In this document: piece by piece, positions 8,508-16,147 of the stretch | How positions within the stretch are numbered: the first letter of the stretch is position 1 | How the letters are laid out: each line of letters starts with the position of its first letter | From: Gammaproteobacteria bacterium | GTDB lineage: Bacteria; Pseudomonadota; Gammaproteobacteria; Xanthomonadales; Wenzhouxiangellaceae | DNA length: 64,000 bases | Assembly: GCA_021772985.1 (NCBI GenBank) | Contig: JAJFKX010000020.1 | Coordinates: 124,001-188,000, forward strand | Reading direction: 5' to 3' | Notes under the pieces: model-generated | The model's input: only the letters and a program-made list of their open reading frames with translations | Told to the model about the DNA's origin: nothing | The model's database searches: none | Made by a program: the position numbers and the translations under genes

Positions 8508-10265
8508 CTATTTATCCAGACCGCATTCCCGCTTGATTTTATCTATCAATGCCTGCGCAGCCCTGCGGCTGGGAATGTCTGAGGCCAGGGTGACATTGCG
8601 GGCTTTATCTGGTTTATAACCACCGTAACCCCCGGTTTGCCCGGATGATGTCTTTAAAATAATGCTCCAGTATTGCTTGCTGCCCACCCTTGAGCCCGAC
8701 TTTAAGTCTATGGATTGAATCGAGAATACCGGGTATGCGTGGCGCTTTTTAAACAGCATGCCACTGGTGACTTCCAGGCGATCTGGCCTGACGATAAATT
8801 CTGTGGAATGGAGCAAGTAGTACAACATGCCCCACAACATCAATAGGCCGAACAGTGCGAAGATGCCACCAAAAATCCAGGCACCACCAAAATAGCCGAT
8901 ACCGACACCTACAGCGGTAAATATCAGCCCGAAAATACCCAATGATGCAGCTACACCCTTATTGCGACCTGCAGCGAACAGATAGCTCGGATAGCCACCC
9001 TGGTTACCCGCCTGTACACCGGTTTCTTTCCAGGCATCGGTCAATCTGGCTTGTCTGGTTTGCTGTTGGGTCAGTTGTTCGGCAGCCAGGATGGTTTGTT
9101 CATCAGGTTGGCCGGCGATTACCGGGACTTCAAAATTGGCGGAAAAATCGACCCCGGGGACATCTGCGCTGCAATCGATTCTCCATAATAATTGATCGGA
9201 TGAATTGCTGTCATCGGATAGTCGCGCATCCTGATTGAGTCTGAATCCGAATTCATGGTGCTTTTGTTGTGGAAAAATCGGTACGACTTGTTCGTCCTGC
9301 CACAAAAAAGTTTCCCGGGTGGAACGGTTTTTTCCGCTACCGGTGGTCACTTTCCTGATACAACTCAAGCGGGCCTGGAGTTCTTGGGTATCCAATGGTG
9401 ATTGCAATTCCAGGGTACCTCTCACAATACCGCCTGGATGCGCAGGAAATGGGTTCATGACAAACGCTGATCGGCCAAACTTCCGCCATTTGCGAACCGA
9501 CCGCACTGCCCAGATGATCAAGCCAACCCCAATCACTGGAAACAATAAACCCAGTAAGGCTGGATAATTACCCTTGTCCAGTACTTCGCCGGGCACAATA
9601 AAAAGGATCGGCAGCGAGATCAGATTCCAGATAATTGCAAAGATAAGTGCGAACCACATCAGGCCTTTGTTACTGCATTCCAGGCGATTGCTATGCCATT
9701 GTTTGGCGGCCTGCCATTGTCGCTCCGGCTTGTCCTGAATGATTTTTTGCTGTTTTTGTTGGGTTTTCCCGCCGAAATAAGAAAACGCCATGATTCCGAA
9801 CCCGACACCGCCAAACAGGACTGGAAACAGCAAGGTGAAGGCGAACATTCCCCAGCGCATTTTGCGGATCAGGACGGATTTTTCCGGATGCTCCGGATTG
9901 ACGTAACCGATGAACGGTTCGCCGTTCAGGTGCCGGCGCAGCAATGCATAAGTATCTTCATGGAAACTGCCGATGTTATCAGACCCGGCACTAAACGATA
10001 CCCGGTCGTTTTCATACTGTTGACCGTTATAGGTATAACGGTATTGTGCAACGGTTTGATAGGTGGTGGAGCCATCATCGTAGTGAACTTCCAGGTCGGT
10101 AGATACAATTGTCATGGGCACCTGATCCCAGTTGCCGGAAGCAATCCAGCCATACAGCTGCATAACGGCGAATACACCAACAGCCATACCGGCCAGAAAA
10201 AATATCAAGCCAAAGAAAAATAAAAATTTACTGGGTAACTTGCTGACACCAAGTTGTTTCCGCAT
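8508..10265 (-). CDS. DUF3592 multi-pass membrane protein
   Basis: The frame can be read from a TTG at 10286, but the ATG at 10265 has GGAGA just upstream and opens MRKQLGVSK, so I use it; the product is 585 residues. Six hydrophobic segments are visible (for example FLFFFGLIFFLAGMAVGVF near the start, and WIFGGIFALFGLLMLWGMLY near residue 490). Between the first two lies an extracytoplasmic segment with YDDGSTTYQTVAQYRYTYNG and the phrase VNPEHPEKSVL, which is the signature of DUF3592 proteins. A second soluble region (about residues 280-410) and a PH-like C-terminal portion follow. The function is unknown; DUF3592 proteins are membrane proteins without an assigned activity. It stands alone, convergent with nothing and divergent from the repeat-bearing gap. 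Confidence 0.75.
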   Translation of the reverse strand: MRKQLGVSKLPSKFLFFFGLIFFLAGMAVGVFAVMQLYGWIASGNWDQVPMTIVSTDLEVHYDDGSTTYQTVAQYRYTYNGQQYENDRVSFSAGSDNIGSFHEDTYALLRRHLNGEPFIGYVNPEHPEKSVLIRKMRWGMFAFTLLFPVLFGGVGFGIMAFSYFGGKTQQKQQKIIQDKPERQWQAAKQWHSNRLECSNKGLMWFALIFAIIWNLISLPILFIVPGEVLDKGNYPALLGLLFPVIGVGLIIWAVRSVRKWRKFGRSAFVMNPFPAHPGGIVRGTLELQSPLDTQELQARLSCIRKVTTGSGKNRSTRETFLWQDEQVVPIFPQQKHHEFGFRLNQDARLSDDSNSSDQLLWRIDCSADVPGVDFSANFEVPVIAGQPDEQTILAAEQLTQQQTRQARLTDAWKETGVQAGNQGGYPSYLFAAGRNKGVAASLGIFGLIFTAVGVGIGYFGGAWIFGGIFALFGLLMLWGMLYYLLHSTEFIVRPDRLEVTSGMLFKKRHAYPVFSIQSIDLKSGSRVGSKQYWSIILKTSSGQTGGYGGYKPDKARNVTLASDIPSRRAAQALIDKIKRECGLDK

Positions 10266-10485
10266 GGACGGTTCTCCAGTTATCAAACCTCAGTTTCGCT
10301 TGTGATGTGACCGGGGAGTCATATCCAGAGGTTCTGTCATTTTTGTTATTTAACGATCACCGAAGCTGAAGTTTACAGGATTCAGTTTGCTATTGGCATC
10401 GTTGAGATTGCACTAAAGCCTATACGGCGGCGGATTAATATAGAAGTGACTGGGTGAGTCTGGTGAACGAAATAGTGTGAAGTGT

Positions 10486-11112
10486 CTATATCCGATATGC
10501 GATCTGTTTCATGATATTAGCGCTGAATGCCATTGCAGATTTGACTGACTCAGGCAGCTGGCTGGCGCCGGATTCTCTGGCCATTTCAGCATGCTGAGCT
10601 TCATCCAGTTTCATCTGGGCAACAATTTCCCGGCTGCGATTATCTGCTGCTGGTAGTTTATCCATGTGCTGGCCCAAATGAGCTTCTACCTGACGCTCGG
10701 TTTCCTCCAGAAAGCCCAGGTTCCAGCTATCGCCGGCCAATCCGGCGGTGGCTCCCATTAACCATGAACCGCAGTACCACACAAGATTTAGGCGGGAAGG
10801 CTGACTGCCGAGTTCCTCCAGCCGCTGTGAGCACCAGGCCAGGTGGTCCAGTTCCTCATCAGCGGCCTGTTGCATCCTGGATTGAATATCAGGGTTGCGA
10901 CTGGCAAATGCTTGTCCGGAATACAGCGCCTGCGCACACACCTCACCGGTGTGGTTGATGCGCATCAGACCTGCAGCATGGCGTTTATCGGTATCGTTGC
11001 TCAATTTGTCTTCACTGACGGCAGGTGTGCGACGTGAATGCGCAGGTGAGGGGCCAAGGGCAATTTGCAACCCGTTCCCGATCTGTGTCAGTAATTGATC
11101 AATTCTGTTCAT
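10486..11112 (-). CDS. coq7: Demethoxyubiquinol hydroxylase (Coq7), ubiquinone synthesis
   Basis: This 208-residue protein matches Coq7, the non-haem diiron monooxygenase that hydroxylates demethoxyubiquinol in the penultimate step of aerobic ubiquinone synthesis. The diiron ligand motifs are all present: MRINHTGEVCAQALYSGQ, DEELDHLAW, QVEAHLGQH and LDEAQHAEMA, two Glu/Glu-x2-His sets in a four-helix bundle. The C-terminus MKQIAYRI is also typical. It starts with ATG at 11112, 47 bp from the divergent ferredoxin gene, so the two promoters must lie close together or overlap. Coq7 serves organisms that use it in place of UbiF; it is common in Pseudomonas-type gammaproteobacteria. Confidence 0.95.
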   Translation of the reverse strand: MNRIDQLLTQIGNGLQIALGPSPAHSRRTPAVSEDKLSNDTDKRHAAGLMRINHTGEVCAQALYSGQAFASRNPDIQSRMQQAADEELDHLAWCSQRLEELGSQPSRLNLVWYCGSWLMGATAGLAGDSWNLGFLEETERQVEAHLGQHMDKLPAADNRSREIVAQMKLDEAQHAEMARESGASQLPESVKSAMAFSANIMKQIAYRI

Positions 11113-11159
11113 GGTTCACTTATAATGCTTCAGGTTTTCAAAAACAAGCCAGGTCATTA

Positions 11160-11474
11160 ATGCCTTATTACGACAAACATGTATTTTTTTGCTGTAATCA
11201 GCGCGATCCGGATGCCGAGCGGCCTTGCTGTGCCAATTTTGGGGCACAGGCAGCGCGTGACTATGCTAAGCACCGGATCAAACAATTGGGTTTGTCTGGT
11301 GAGGGTAAAGTGCGTATCAATCAGGCTGGGTGTCTGGATCGATGTGAGTTGGGGCCAACCCTGGTCGTGTATCCAGAGGAGGTGTGGTACACCTACATTG
11401 ATCATGCGGATATTGATGAAATTATCGACCAGCACATCATCGCCGGCAAACCTGTGGAGCGGCTTAAAATATAA
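11160..11474 (+). CDS. Thioredoxin-like [2Fe-2S] ferredoxin
   Basis: The product is 104 residues from the ATG at 11160 (MPYYDKHVFFCCNQRD); the frame is open further upstream but that part overlaps coq7 on the other strand. It belongs to the thioredoxin-like ferredoxin family: a first cysteine group in FFCCNQRD and RPCCANFG and a second pair in INQAGCLDRCELGP hold a [2Fe-2S] cluster. The C-terminal WYTYIDHADIDEIIDQHI is also typical of the family, which is often annotated as (2Fe-2S) ferredoxin domain protein. It is probably a soluble cytoplasmic electron carrier; its partner is not evident. It is divergent from coq7, a redox enzyme, but a functional link is only suggested by position. Confidence 0.85.
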   Translation: MPYYDKHVFFCCNQRDPDAERPCCANFGAQAARDYAKHRIKQLGLSGEGKVRINQAGCLDRCELGPTLVVYPEEVWYTYIDHADIDEIIDQHIIAGKPVERLKI

Positions 11475-11703
11475 AAATTCCATGGATAACCCCGGGCGCT
11501 TGACTGTTTTTTCTTGATCACCAGCCGCCGGGATGTCAAAGTCAGGTTTTCACCGGTGGCCCAGGCTGTTGAAATACCTTGATAAGGTATTGATTTATGC
11601 CTTCAAAATGGTTGCATAAGGCGCTTTTCTCTAGTAACATTCCCGCTCTTTGGTTGGCCGAAATCCAACCAGCAAATCTGATCGATTTCAGGAAGCAATA
11701 GGA
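11475..11703. promoter_or_regulatory. Leader region upstream of rplM
   Basis: These 229 bp between the ferredoxin gene and rplM carry no gene. They must hold the rplM-rpsI promoter and 5' leader. I see short inverted segments (for example CCTTGATAAGG near 11577) but no promoter I would place with confidence. The ribosome site of rplM is the AGGAAGCAATAGGA just before 11704. Confidence 0.3.
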
Positions 11704-12159
11704 ATGAGAACTTTTACCGCCAGTACGCCCAGTACACGGCCTCAAGATGTGCAGCGCGATTGGTGCTTGATTGATGCTGATGGGCAGACTTTAGGCCGTT
11801 TGGCCACTGAAGTTGCACGCCGCCTGCGTGGCAAGCATAAACCCGAATTTACGCCGCACGTTGATACCGGTGATTACATCGTGATCGTCAACGCGGAAAA
11901 GATTGCAGTAACCGGTAACAAACTGGCGAACAAAATGTATCACCGTTTTACCGGTTATATCGGCAATCTGAAATCAATGAACCTGCAAAAAGTGTTGGAC
12001 ACCCATCCGGAGCGCGCTATCGAGCATGCAGTGAAAGGGATGTTGCCCAAAAACCGCCTTGGCCGGGCTATGTTCCGCAAGCTGAAGGTGTATGCAGGTC
12101 CAGAACATCCACACGCCGCGCAGCAACCGGTTGCGCTGCAGTTTACTACTAATAAATGA
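11704..12159 (+). CDS. rplM: Ribosomal protein L13 (50S subunit)
   Basis: This 151-residue protein is L13, a component of the large ribosomal subunit. Typical segments are [20 protein letters not shown] near the N-terminus, [20 protein letters not shown] in the middle and [20 protein letters not shown] near the end. The ATG at 11704 (MRTFTAST) has a purine-rich site upstream. It is slightly longer than the 142-residue Escherichia coli protein, by a few residues at the N-terminus and C-terminus. The frame is open upstream of this ATG but nothing conserved lies there. It is followed after 14 bp by rpsI, the standard bacterial rplM-rpsI operon. Confidence 0.97.
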   Translation: MRTFTASTPSTRPQDVQRDWCLIDADGQTLGRLATEVARRLRGKHKPEFTPHVDTGDYIVIVNAEKIAVTGNKLANKMYHRFTGYIGNLKSMNLQKVLDTHPERAIEHAVKGMLPKNRLGRAMFRKLKVYAGPEHPHAAQQPVALQFTTNK

Positions 12160-12173
12160 CGGATTGAATCGTT

Positions 12174-12566
12174 ATGGCAAACGAATTTTTTTATGGTACC
12201 GGCCGGCGTAAAAGCTCCAGCGCACGTGTTTATCTGCGTCCCGGCAAAGGTCAAATTATGATCAATAAGCGCAATATCGATGATTTCTTCGGTCGTGACA
12301 CGGCTCGCATGATTGTGCGCCAGCCATTGGAACTGACTGAATTGAACGATCGTTTTGACATTCAGATCAGTGTCGAAGGTGGTGGTATCTCCGGTCAGGC
12401 CGGCGCAATCCGTCTTGGCATTAGCCGGGCGTTGCTCGAATACAATGAGGAATTACGTCCATCATTGCGCAAGGTCGGTTATCTGACCCGTGACGCACGT
12501 GAAGTTGAGCGTAAGAAAATCGGCCTGCATAAAGCCCGTAAAGCCACCCAATACTCGAAACGTTAA
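12174..12566 (+). CDS. rpsI: Ribosomal protein S9 (30S subunit)
   Basis: This 130-residue protein is S9 of the small ribosomal subunit, the exact length of the Escherichia coli protein. It opens [20 protein letters not shown] and ends [12 protein letters not shown], the basic tail that reaches into the ribosomal P site. [20 protein letters not shown] in the middle is also conserved. It shares the transcript of rplM. Unlike in Pseudomonas, the next gene is not petA or sspA but a tRNA, which starts 30 bp after the stop and may be processed from the same transcript. Confidence 0.97.
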   Translation: MANEFFYGTGRRKSSSARVYLRPGKGQIMINKRNIDDFFGRDTARMIVRQPLELTELNDRFDIQISVEGGGISGQAGAIRLGISRALLEYNEELRPSLRKVGYLTRDAREVERKKIGLHKARKATQYSKR

Positions 12567-12595
12567 GCGGCGGACAACCGTCGATAACCCCGGAT

Positions 12596-12669
12596 TGGGG
12601 GATCGTCTAGTGGTAGGACTGCGGACTCTGACTCCGCCAACGGGGGTTCGAATCCCTCTCCCCCAGCCA
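12596..12669 (+). tRNA. tRNA-Gln (anticodon CTG)
   Basis: A full cloverleaf is readable. The acceptor stem TGGGGGA (12596-12602) pairs with TCCCCCA (12659-12665). The anticodon arm GCGGA-CTCTGAC-TCCGC carries anticodon CTG, which reads glutamine codon CAG. The T arm is GGGGGTTCGAATCCCTC, and the CCA end is encoded at 12667-12669. The U1-A72 end pair is typical of tRNA-Gln. It lies directly behind rpsI and before a strong terminator. Confidence 0.97.
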
Positions 12670-12671
12670 GT

Positions 12672-12696
12672 AAAGCCCGCGAAGCGGGCTTTTTTA
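12672..12696 (+). terminator. Intrinsic terminator of rplM-rpsI-tRNA-Gln
   Basis: AAAGCCCGC and GCGGGCTTT form a 9-bp stem around a GAA loop and run into TTTTTTATT. This is a textbook intrinsic terminator two bases after the tRNA CCA end, and it closes the ribosomal protein/tRNA unit. Confidence 0.95.
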
Positions 12697-12835
12697 TTGG
12701 TTGAAGATAAGAAAATGATGCCACGGTTTGGCCAGGGTGACCGGAGAACTTATGCAGATATAGGTTTCCTGCGTTGTTATGGAAGTGCTGCAGATGGGCA
12801 GAATTGTTGGCTATGACGCGCTAAACTATAGTCTT

Positions 12836-13579
12836 ATGAATCAGCATTTCGATCGAACCCGGAAACGGTATACAAAACATTTCCAGCAGTTAACGCCTGT
12901 TGTTATGGTGTGTCTATTGCAACTGTGGAATATGCTGCCGGCCTTGGCTGAAATTAATTATAACCACAGTGCCACAGCATCCACTGATTACTATATTCGC
13001 GGTTTGACACGCAGTACCAACAACCCATCCATTCGCTATGGTGGTGAACTACAGGGCGAGTCATTGTTTGTCGGCTTTAATCTGGTAACGGCAAATTATC
13101 CAGGGATTGGCCCATTTGCTGACCACAGCGCAGATTTTGAATATACGCTGCATGCCGGTTATTTTGGCGAAATCAGTGATTCTATTAGCTGGCAGGGACA
13201 GTTTGCTTATCATGAATATGTAGGTGGGAGTTTTAGTGGTGACTACTTTGAGGGCAGTGCTTCCCTGCATTTACCCTTTAATATCAGCCTGACGTATTTG
13301 TTGACCAAGAACGAACATATCACAGATGATTTTGCTCAATATGTGGAACTGAATATGTTCCAGCCATTATCGTCTTATCTGGTCGCCAGTGGGACATTCG
13401 GGATAGCACGAACCGACACTATTGTTGGTTCAAATTATGAATATATGGATGTTGGTTTGAGTTTTCTGGTTAAAAGCTTTTCATTGGATTTTCGGCAATA
13501 CCTCAGTTTTGGCCACGCCGGTCGTCTACAGCCGTTAGCTGATGATCATTTTGTGGTCAGCTTGACGAAGTCATTTTAA
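12836..13579 (+). CDS. Predicted outer-membrane beta-barrel protein (TorF/Gcw_chp-like)
   Basis: I take the ATG at 12836 (MNQHFDRTRKRYTK), giving 247 residues; the frame is open 19 codons further up. A signal-like hydrophobic stretch (VVMVCLLQLWNML then PALA) precedes the mature start around EINYNHSATASTDYYIRGLT. The pattern of a start with TDYYIRGLT..., then alternating strands with aromatic ends and a final phenylalanine (VVSLTKSF) fits an outer-membrane barrel. The opening resembles the family named Gcw_chp/TorF putative porins. The substrate is unknown. Its last 23 bp overlap tail-to-tail with the subtilase gene on the other strand, so transcripts from the two would be antisense at their ends. 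Confidence 0.6.
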   Translation: MNQHFDRTRKRYTKHFQQLTPVVMVCLLQLWNMLPALAEINYNHSATASTDYYIRGLTRSTNNPSIRYGGELQGESLFVGFNLVTANYPGIGPFADHSADFEYTLHAGYFGEISDSISWQGQFAYHEYVGGSFSGDYFEGSASLHLPFNISLTYLLTKNEHITDDFAQYVELNMFQPLSSYLVASGTFGIARTDTIVGSNYEYMDVGLSFLVKSFSLDFRQYLSFGHAGRLQPLADDHFVVSLTKSF

Positions 13580-14834
13580 TCGCTTGAGTTCGATCCAGGC
13601 TGTTGTTGGCGCAACGGCTGTCCGGCTGCATGGAATATAGCAAAGAACATGCGTCAAGCTGTCCATGCCTGGATGCTTTCAATAACATCACTTTGGCTTC
13701 GTCCGGTTGCATATCAGGGGCTGCCTGCAATAGCAGGGCCAGCAGGCCGGTAACTTGAGCGGCAGCAAAAGAGCTGCCGGTAACAAATTCAAAGCCATTT
13801 CCCGGGCTGGTGGTCAGTAAATCTTTGCCGGGTGCAAAGATGACTGATCTTGGGTCATATTGGCCGCTCGTCTGGACTGCGATCACCTCGCTCATATTGG
13901 AAGGGAAATTGGTGTTTGATGCACTATCACCGGCAGCAACTACTACGACAATGCCATTTTCATTGGCTTTTTTAATTAATCGCGAAAGTAAGGGGTCTTC
14001 AGGGCCGGATAAACTTAAATTGATGATTTTGACCTGCTTTTCTATGGCATGCGTCAGGGCTTGTGCCAGGGTGAAAGTATTGCATGTGGCTTTATCGTTG
14101 TTTTGCCGGTGTGCACAGGCGCGCAACGCCAGCAAGGTTGCACCAGGAGCAATACCCACGATACCCAGGTCATTGTTGCCTTTGGCTGCAATTAAACCGG
14201 CAACGGCAGTTCCATGCTTTTCGCCAGAAGCCCTGCGAGAGTTGAGGATGAAATCCTGATTGCTGCCGATACTGTTGCGTAACTCTGTGTGAGCACTGTC
14301 TATCTTTGAGTCGATAATAGCGATTTTTATGCCGGTTCCCATGGTGTACAGATGGCTGGCAACAACATTCAGGTCTGTCAGGCTGTATTGCAGGGATAAA
14401 TAGGGGTCGTTATAAAAGTGTGCATCGGATTGAACGTTGAATTCGTTTAGCAGCTGAACCGATTCAATATCATGGTCATCACTCATACTGCTAAGCAGAG
14501 ATTGCAGGTCTGTTCCGTCAGGCACCGTTAATACTTCGCAATATATGCCAAGCGGACGAATCGGCCAGCCTATTACACGCTGCAAATCATAACGGCTGGC
14601 AATCCGGTCAACCAGTAATTCATCACCTATCCGCAGCGCATACTTGCCACGTTTTTGGTGACGATAGCCATTTGGATTTCCAAATATCGGCGCCGGCCGT
14701 GATCCGCTGTCTGAGCTTACCGTGATCAATATCTCCTGAATCGGCTCGCCAGCCACTGCCACATGGGGGGGCTGAAAAACAAGCAGCAGTAATAATGTGA
14801 GGATACTGTTGAACATGGATATCTGAATTTTCAT
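13557..14834 (-). CDS. Secreted S8 subtilisin-like serine protease
   Basis: The ATG at 14834 gives 425 residues; a TTG one codon earlier is unlikely. A signal peptide is visible (SILTLLLLLVFQPP, cleaved near AVAGEP). The catalytic triad of subtilases is present: Asp near 175 (KIAIIDSKID), His near 207 (GEKHGTAVAGLIAAK) and Ser near 355 (VTGSSFAAAQVTGLL). The position usually held by the oxyanion-hole Asn in AAGN reads Asp (VVVAAGDSAS), which is unusual. Residues 40-150 could be an inhibitor-like propeptide. It is the third gene of an operon with an ECF sigma factor and its anti-sigma, starting 4 bp after the anti-sigma stop. It may act on envelope proteins or take part in the sigma response; that is inference. 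Confidence 0.85.
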   Translation of the reverse strand: MKIQISMFNSILTLLLLLVFQPPHVAVAGEPIQEILITVSSDSGSRPAPIFGNPNGYRHQKRGKYALRIGDELLVDRIASRYDLQRVIGWPIRPLGIYCEVLTVPDGTDLQSLLSSMSDDHDIESVQLLNEFNVQSDAHFYNDPYLSLQYSLTDLNVVASHLYTMGTGIKIAIIDSKIDSAHTELRNSIGSNQDFILNSRRASGEKHGTAVAGLIAAKGNNDLGIVGIAPGATLLALRACAHRQNNDKATCNTFTLAQALTHAIEKQVKIINLSLSGPEDPLLSRLIKKANENGIVVVVAAGDSASNTNFPSNMSEVIAVQTSGQYDPRSVIFAPGKDLLTTSPGNGFEFVTGSSFAAAQVTGLLALLLQAAPDMQPDEAKVMLLKASRHGQLDACSLLYSMQPDSRCANNSLDRTQAIKMTSSS

Positions 14835-14838
14835 CAAT

Positions 14839-15501
14839 CTATTTCTGCACTGGTTCTACCAGTTGCAACTCCATTTTTTCACGCAAAACAGTCAAAGCCT
14901 GATCCCTCTGTGTCGCATCCACGAAATACAATTGATAGGCATTGACGGAATTAGGGCCACTGATGGCAGCTGCGTTAACTTCACGTGCCAGTTGGCTGAT
15001 GTGTGTTTGGGCAATGCCGTGATCATTAAAAGCAATCATAATACTATCTGCGGCCGCATATGCAGAAATGGTTTCCGGGTCGGACAGGGTTATAAAATCA
15101 TTGGGTGGTTCACTGCTGTTGCCAATAACCAGCAAACCCAATACAAGCGCGACCGCAATCGCAGCAAAAGCCTGGGCTGGCGCAGGAATCCATTCAAGTT
15201 GAGCACGTAAGGCCTGTAGCCAGTTGCCGGCGGCCAAAGGCTTGGACTTGCTGTGCCCAGCATTTGCTACAGGCATACCCGCCTGTAATTTACGAAATGA
15301 TTTAACTGCCGAGGGAATTTCAGGACTATTAGCTTGTATACCTACGGCCAGTTGTTGTAACGCAGCCAGCTGTTGTTGCAGTTCATCACTACCGGCCAGT
15401 TGCTTTTCAACCATCGCGGTTTCCGATGCCGACAAGCTACCGTTGGCGTACCAGGGTAACAATTCACTGGCAGTTTTGAGTTGGTCTTTTTGATTGTTCA
15501 T
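14839..15501 (-). CDS. Probable anti-sigma factor, single-pass membrane protein
   Basis: This 220-residue protein starts at ATG 15501, 18 bp after the ECF sigma gene. The N-terminal region (ELLPWYANGSLSASETAMVE) resembles the anti-sigma N-domain consensus in which a helix bundle clamps the sigma factor. The usual zinc-binding His-x3-Cys-x2-Cys is absent. One transmembrane segment lies near residue 115 (AFAAIAVALVLGLLVIGN). The remaining periplasmic part (ISAYAAADSIMIAFNDHG, then AREVNAAAISGPNSVNAYQL) resembles domains that bind or sense in other anti-sigma proteins but is not identified. Position between sigma gene and protease gene is the main evidence for the role. Confidence 0.75.
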   Translation of the reverse strand: MNNQKDQLKTASELLPWYANGSLSASETAMVEKQLAGSDELQQQLAALQQLAVGIQANSPEIPSAVKSFRKLQAGMPVANAGHSKSKPLAAGNWLQALRAQLEWIPAPAQAFAAIAVALVLGLLVIGNSSEPPNDFITLSDPETISAYAAADSIMIAFNDHGIAQTHISQLAREVNAAAISGPNSVNAYQLYFVDATQRDQALTVLREKMELQLVEPVQK

Positions 15502-15519
15502 AAGTATTCCTAAACTATC

Positions 15520-16053
15520 TCATGCCGCCAGTTTTAACTTTAAACTTTTGCGTGCGTGAAACATGCGTGTTTTAACCGTGCCGATAGGGCATTGCATGAC
15601 TTCTGCAATTTCCTGGTACGAAAAACCATTGAAGTAAGTGAGCTCAATAACCGCCTTTTGTTCATACGGCAGGTGATTAACCGCATGTTTAACCCATTCT
15701 GATTGAATATCAAGGTTAAGTTTTTGGTGCTCATCCTGGACTTCAAAGTCCAGAGTCTCCGCTTTATCCTTGGTATTGGATCGTAATGTTTCCATTGCTT
15801 TGCGGTAAGCGATGCCGAATATCCAGGTTGAAATTTTGGATTGTTTCCTGAAACTGCGGGCTTTTTCCCAAACGGTCATCATGGTGTCATTCAAGGCTTC
15901 TTCAATCAGTGATTTATCTTTAATCAGTCGCCAGATAAAGCGGTACAGCCGTTCATGATAAGCATAATAAAGCTGCTCAAAAGCATGGTTGTCGTGCTGG
16001 CAAATTCGTTCAACCAAATGGCTGTCGCATTCGTTATTTGAATCATTATTCAT
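15520..16053 (-). CDS. ECF-type RNA polymerase sigma factor
   Basis: This 177-residue protein has the two-domain layout of extracytoplasmic-function sigma factors. Region 2 lies at about residues 22-90 (FEQLYYAYHERLYRFIWRLI, DTMMTVWEKARSF, ISTWIFGIAYRKAMETLR), and region 4 at about 118-170 (LPYEQKAVIELTYFNGFSYQ, then EIAEVMQCPIGTVKTRMFHA). Residues 91-117 are an acidic linker. It redirects RNA polymerase to a small regulon, presumably held in check by the membrane protein encoded next. Which signal releases it is unknown. Its own upstream region and that of the CHRD gene share a short motif (see promoters). Confidence 0.93.
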   Translation of the reverse strand: MNNDSNNECDSHLVERICQHDNHAFEQLYYAYHERLYRFIWRLIKDKSLIEEALNDTMMTVWEKARSFRKQSKISTWIFGIAYRKAMETLRSNTKDKAETLDFEVQDEHQKLNLDIQSEWVKHAVNHLPYEQKAVIELTYFNGFSYQEIAEVMQCPIGTVKTRMFHARKSLKLKLAA

Positions 16054-16063
16054 GCTTTGGGAT

Positions 16064-16087
16064 TTTGACTGCTAAAAAGATGGTTTA
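16064..16087 (-). promoter_or_regulatory. Candidate ECF promoter motif upstream of the sigma gene
   Basis: On the minus strand AACC, twelve bases including a T-run, then GTCA are found 13-32 bases before the sigma start codon. The same AACC-N12-GTCA spacing occurs before the CHRD gene. The spacing is shorter than in classic ECF promoters and the leader would be very short, so this is a weak candidate. Confidence 0.25.
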
Positions 16088-16097
16088 CCTGGATTGC

Positions 16098-16133
16098 TAT
16101 TAATAAACAGCGGCCACCCATGGGTGGCCGCTG
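16098..16133 (-). terminator. Terminator of the spondin-CHRD gene, 26-bp perfect palindrome
   Basis: A perfect 26-bp palindrome centred on CACCCATGGGTG (16108-16133) lies 15 bp after the stop of the minus-strand CHRD gene. On that strand it is followed by TTTATTAATAG. The strong stem with a T-rich tail fits an intrinsic terminator. It also insulates the downstream sigma operon. Confidence 0.75.
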
Positions 16134-16147
16134 CCCCGGAGGGTTGA

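Noticed and set aside
11650-11703. Upstream extension of rplM
   Set aside because: The frame is open but not conserved in L13; the ATG at 11704 has the ribosome site.
12596-12669. tRNA-Gln as an integration site for a genomic island
   Set aside because: No integrase gene or repeated tRNA 3' end was found on either side.
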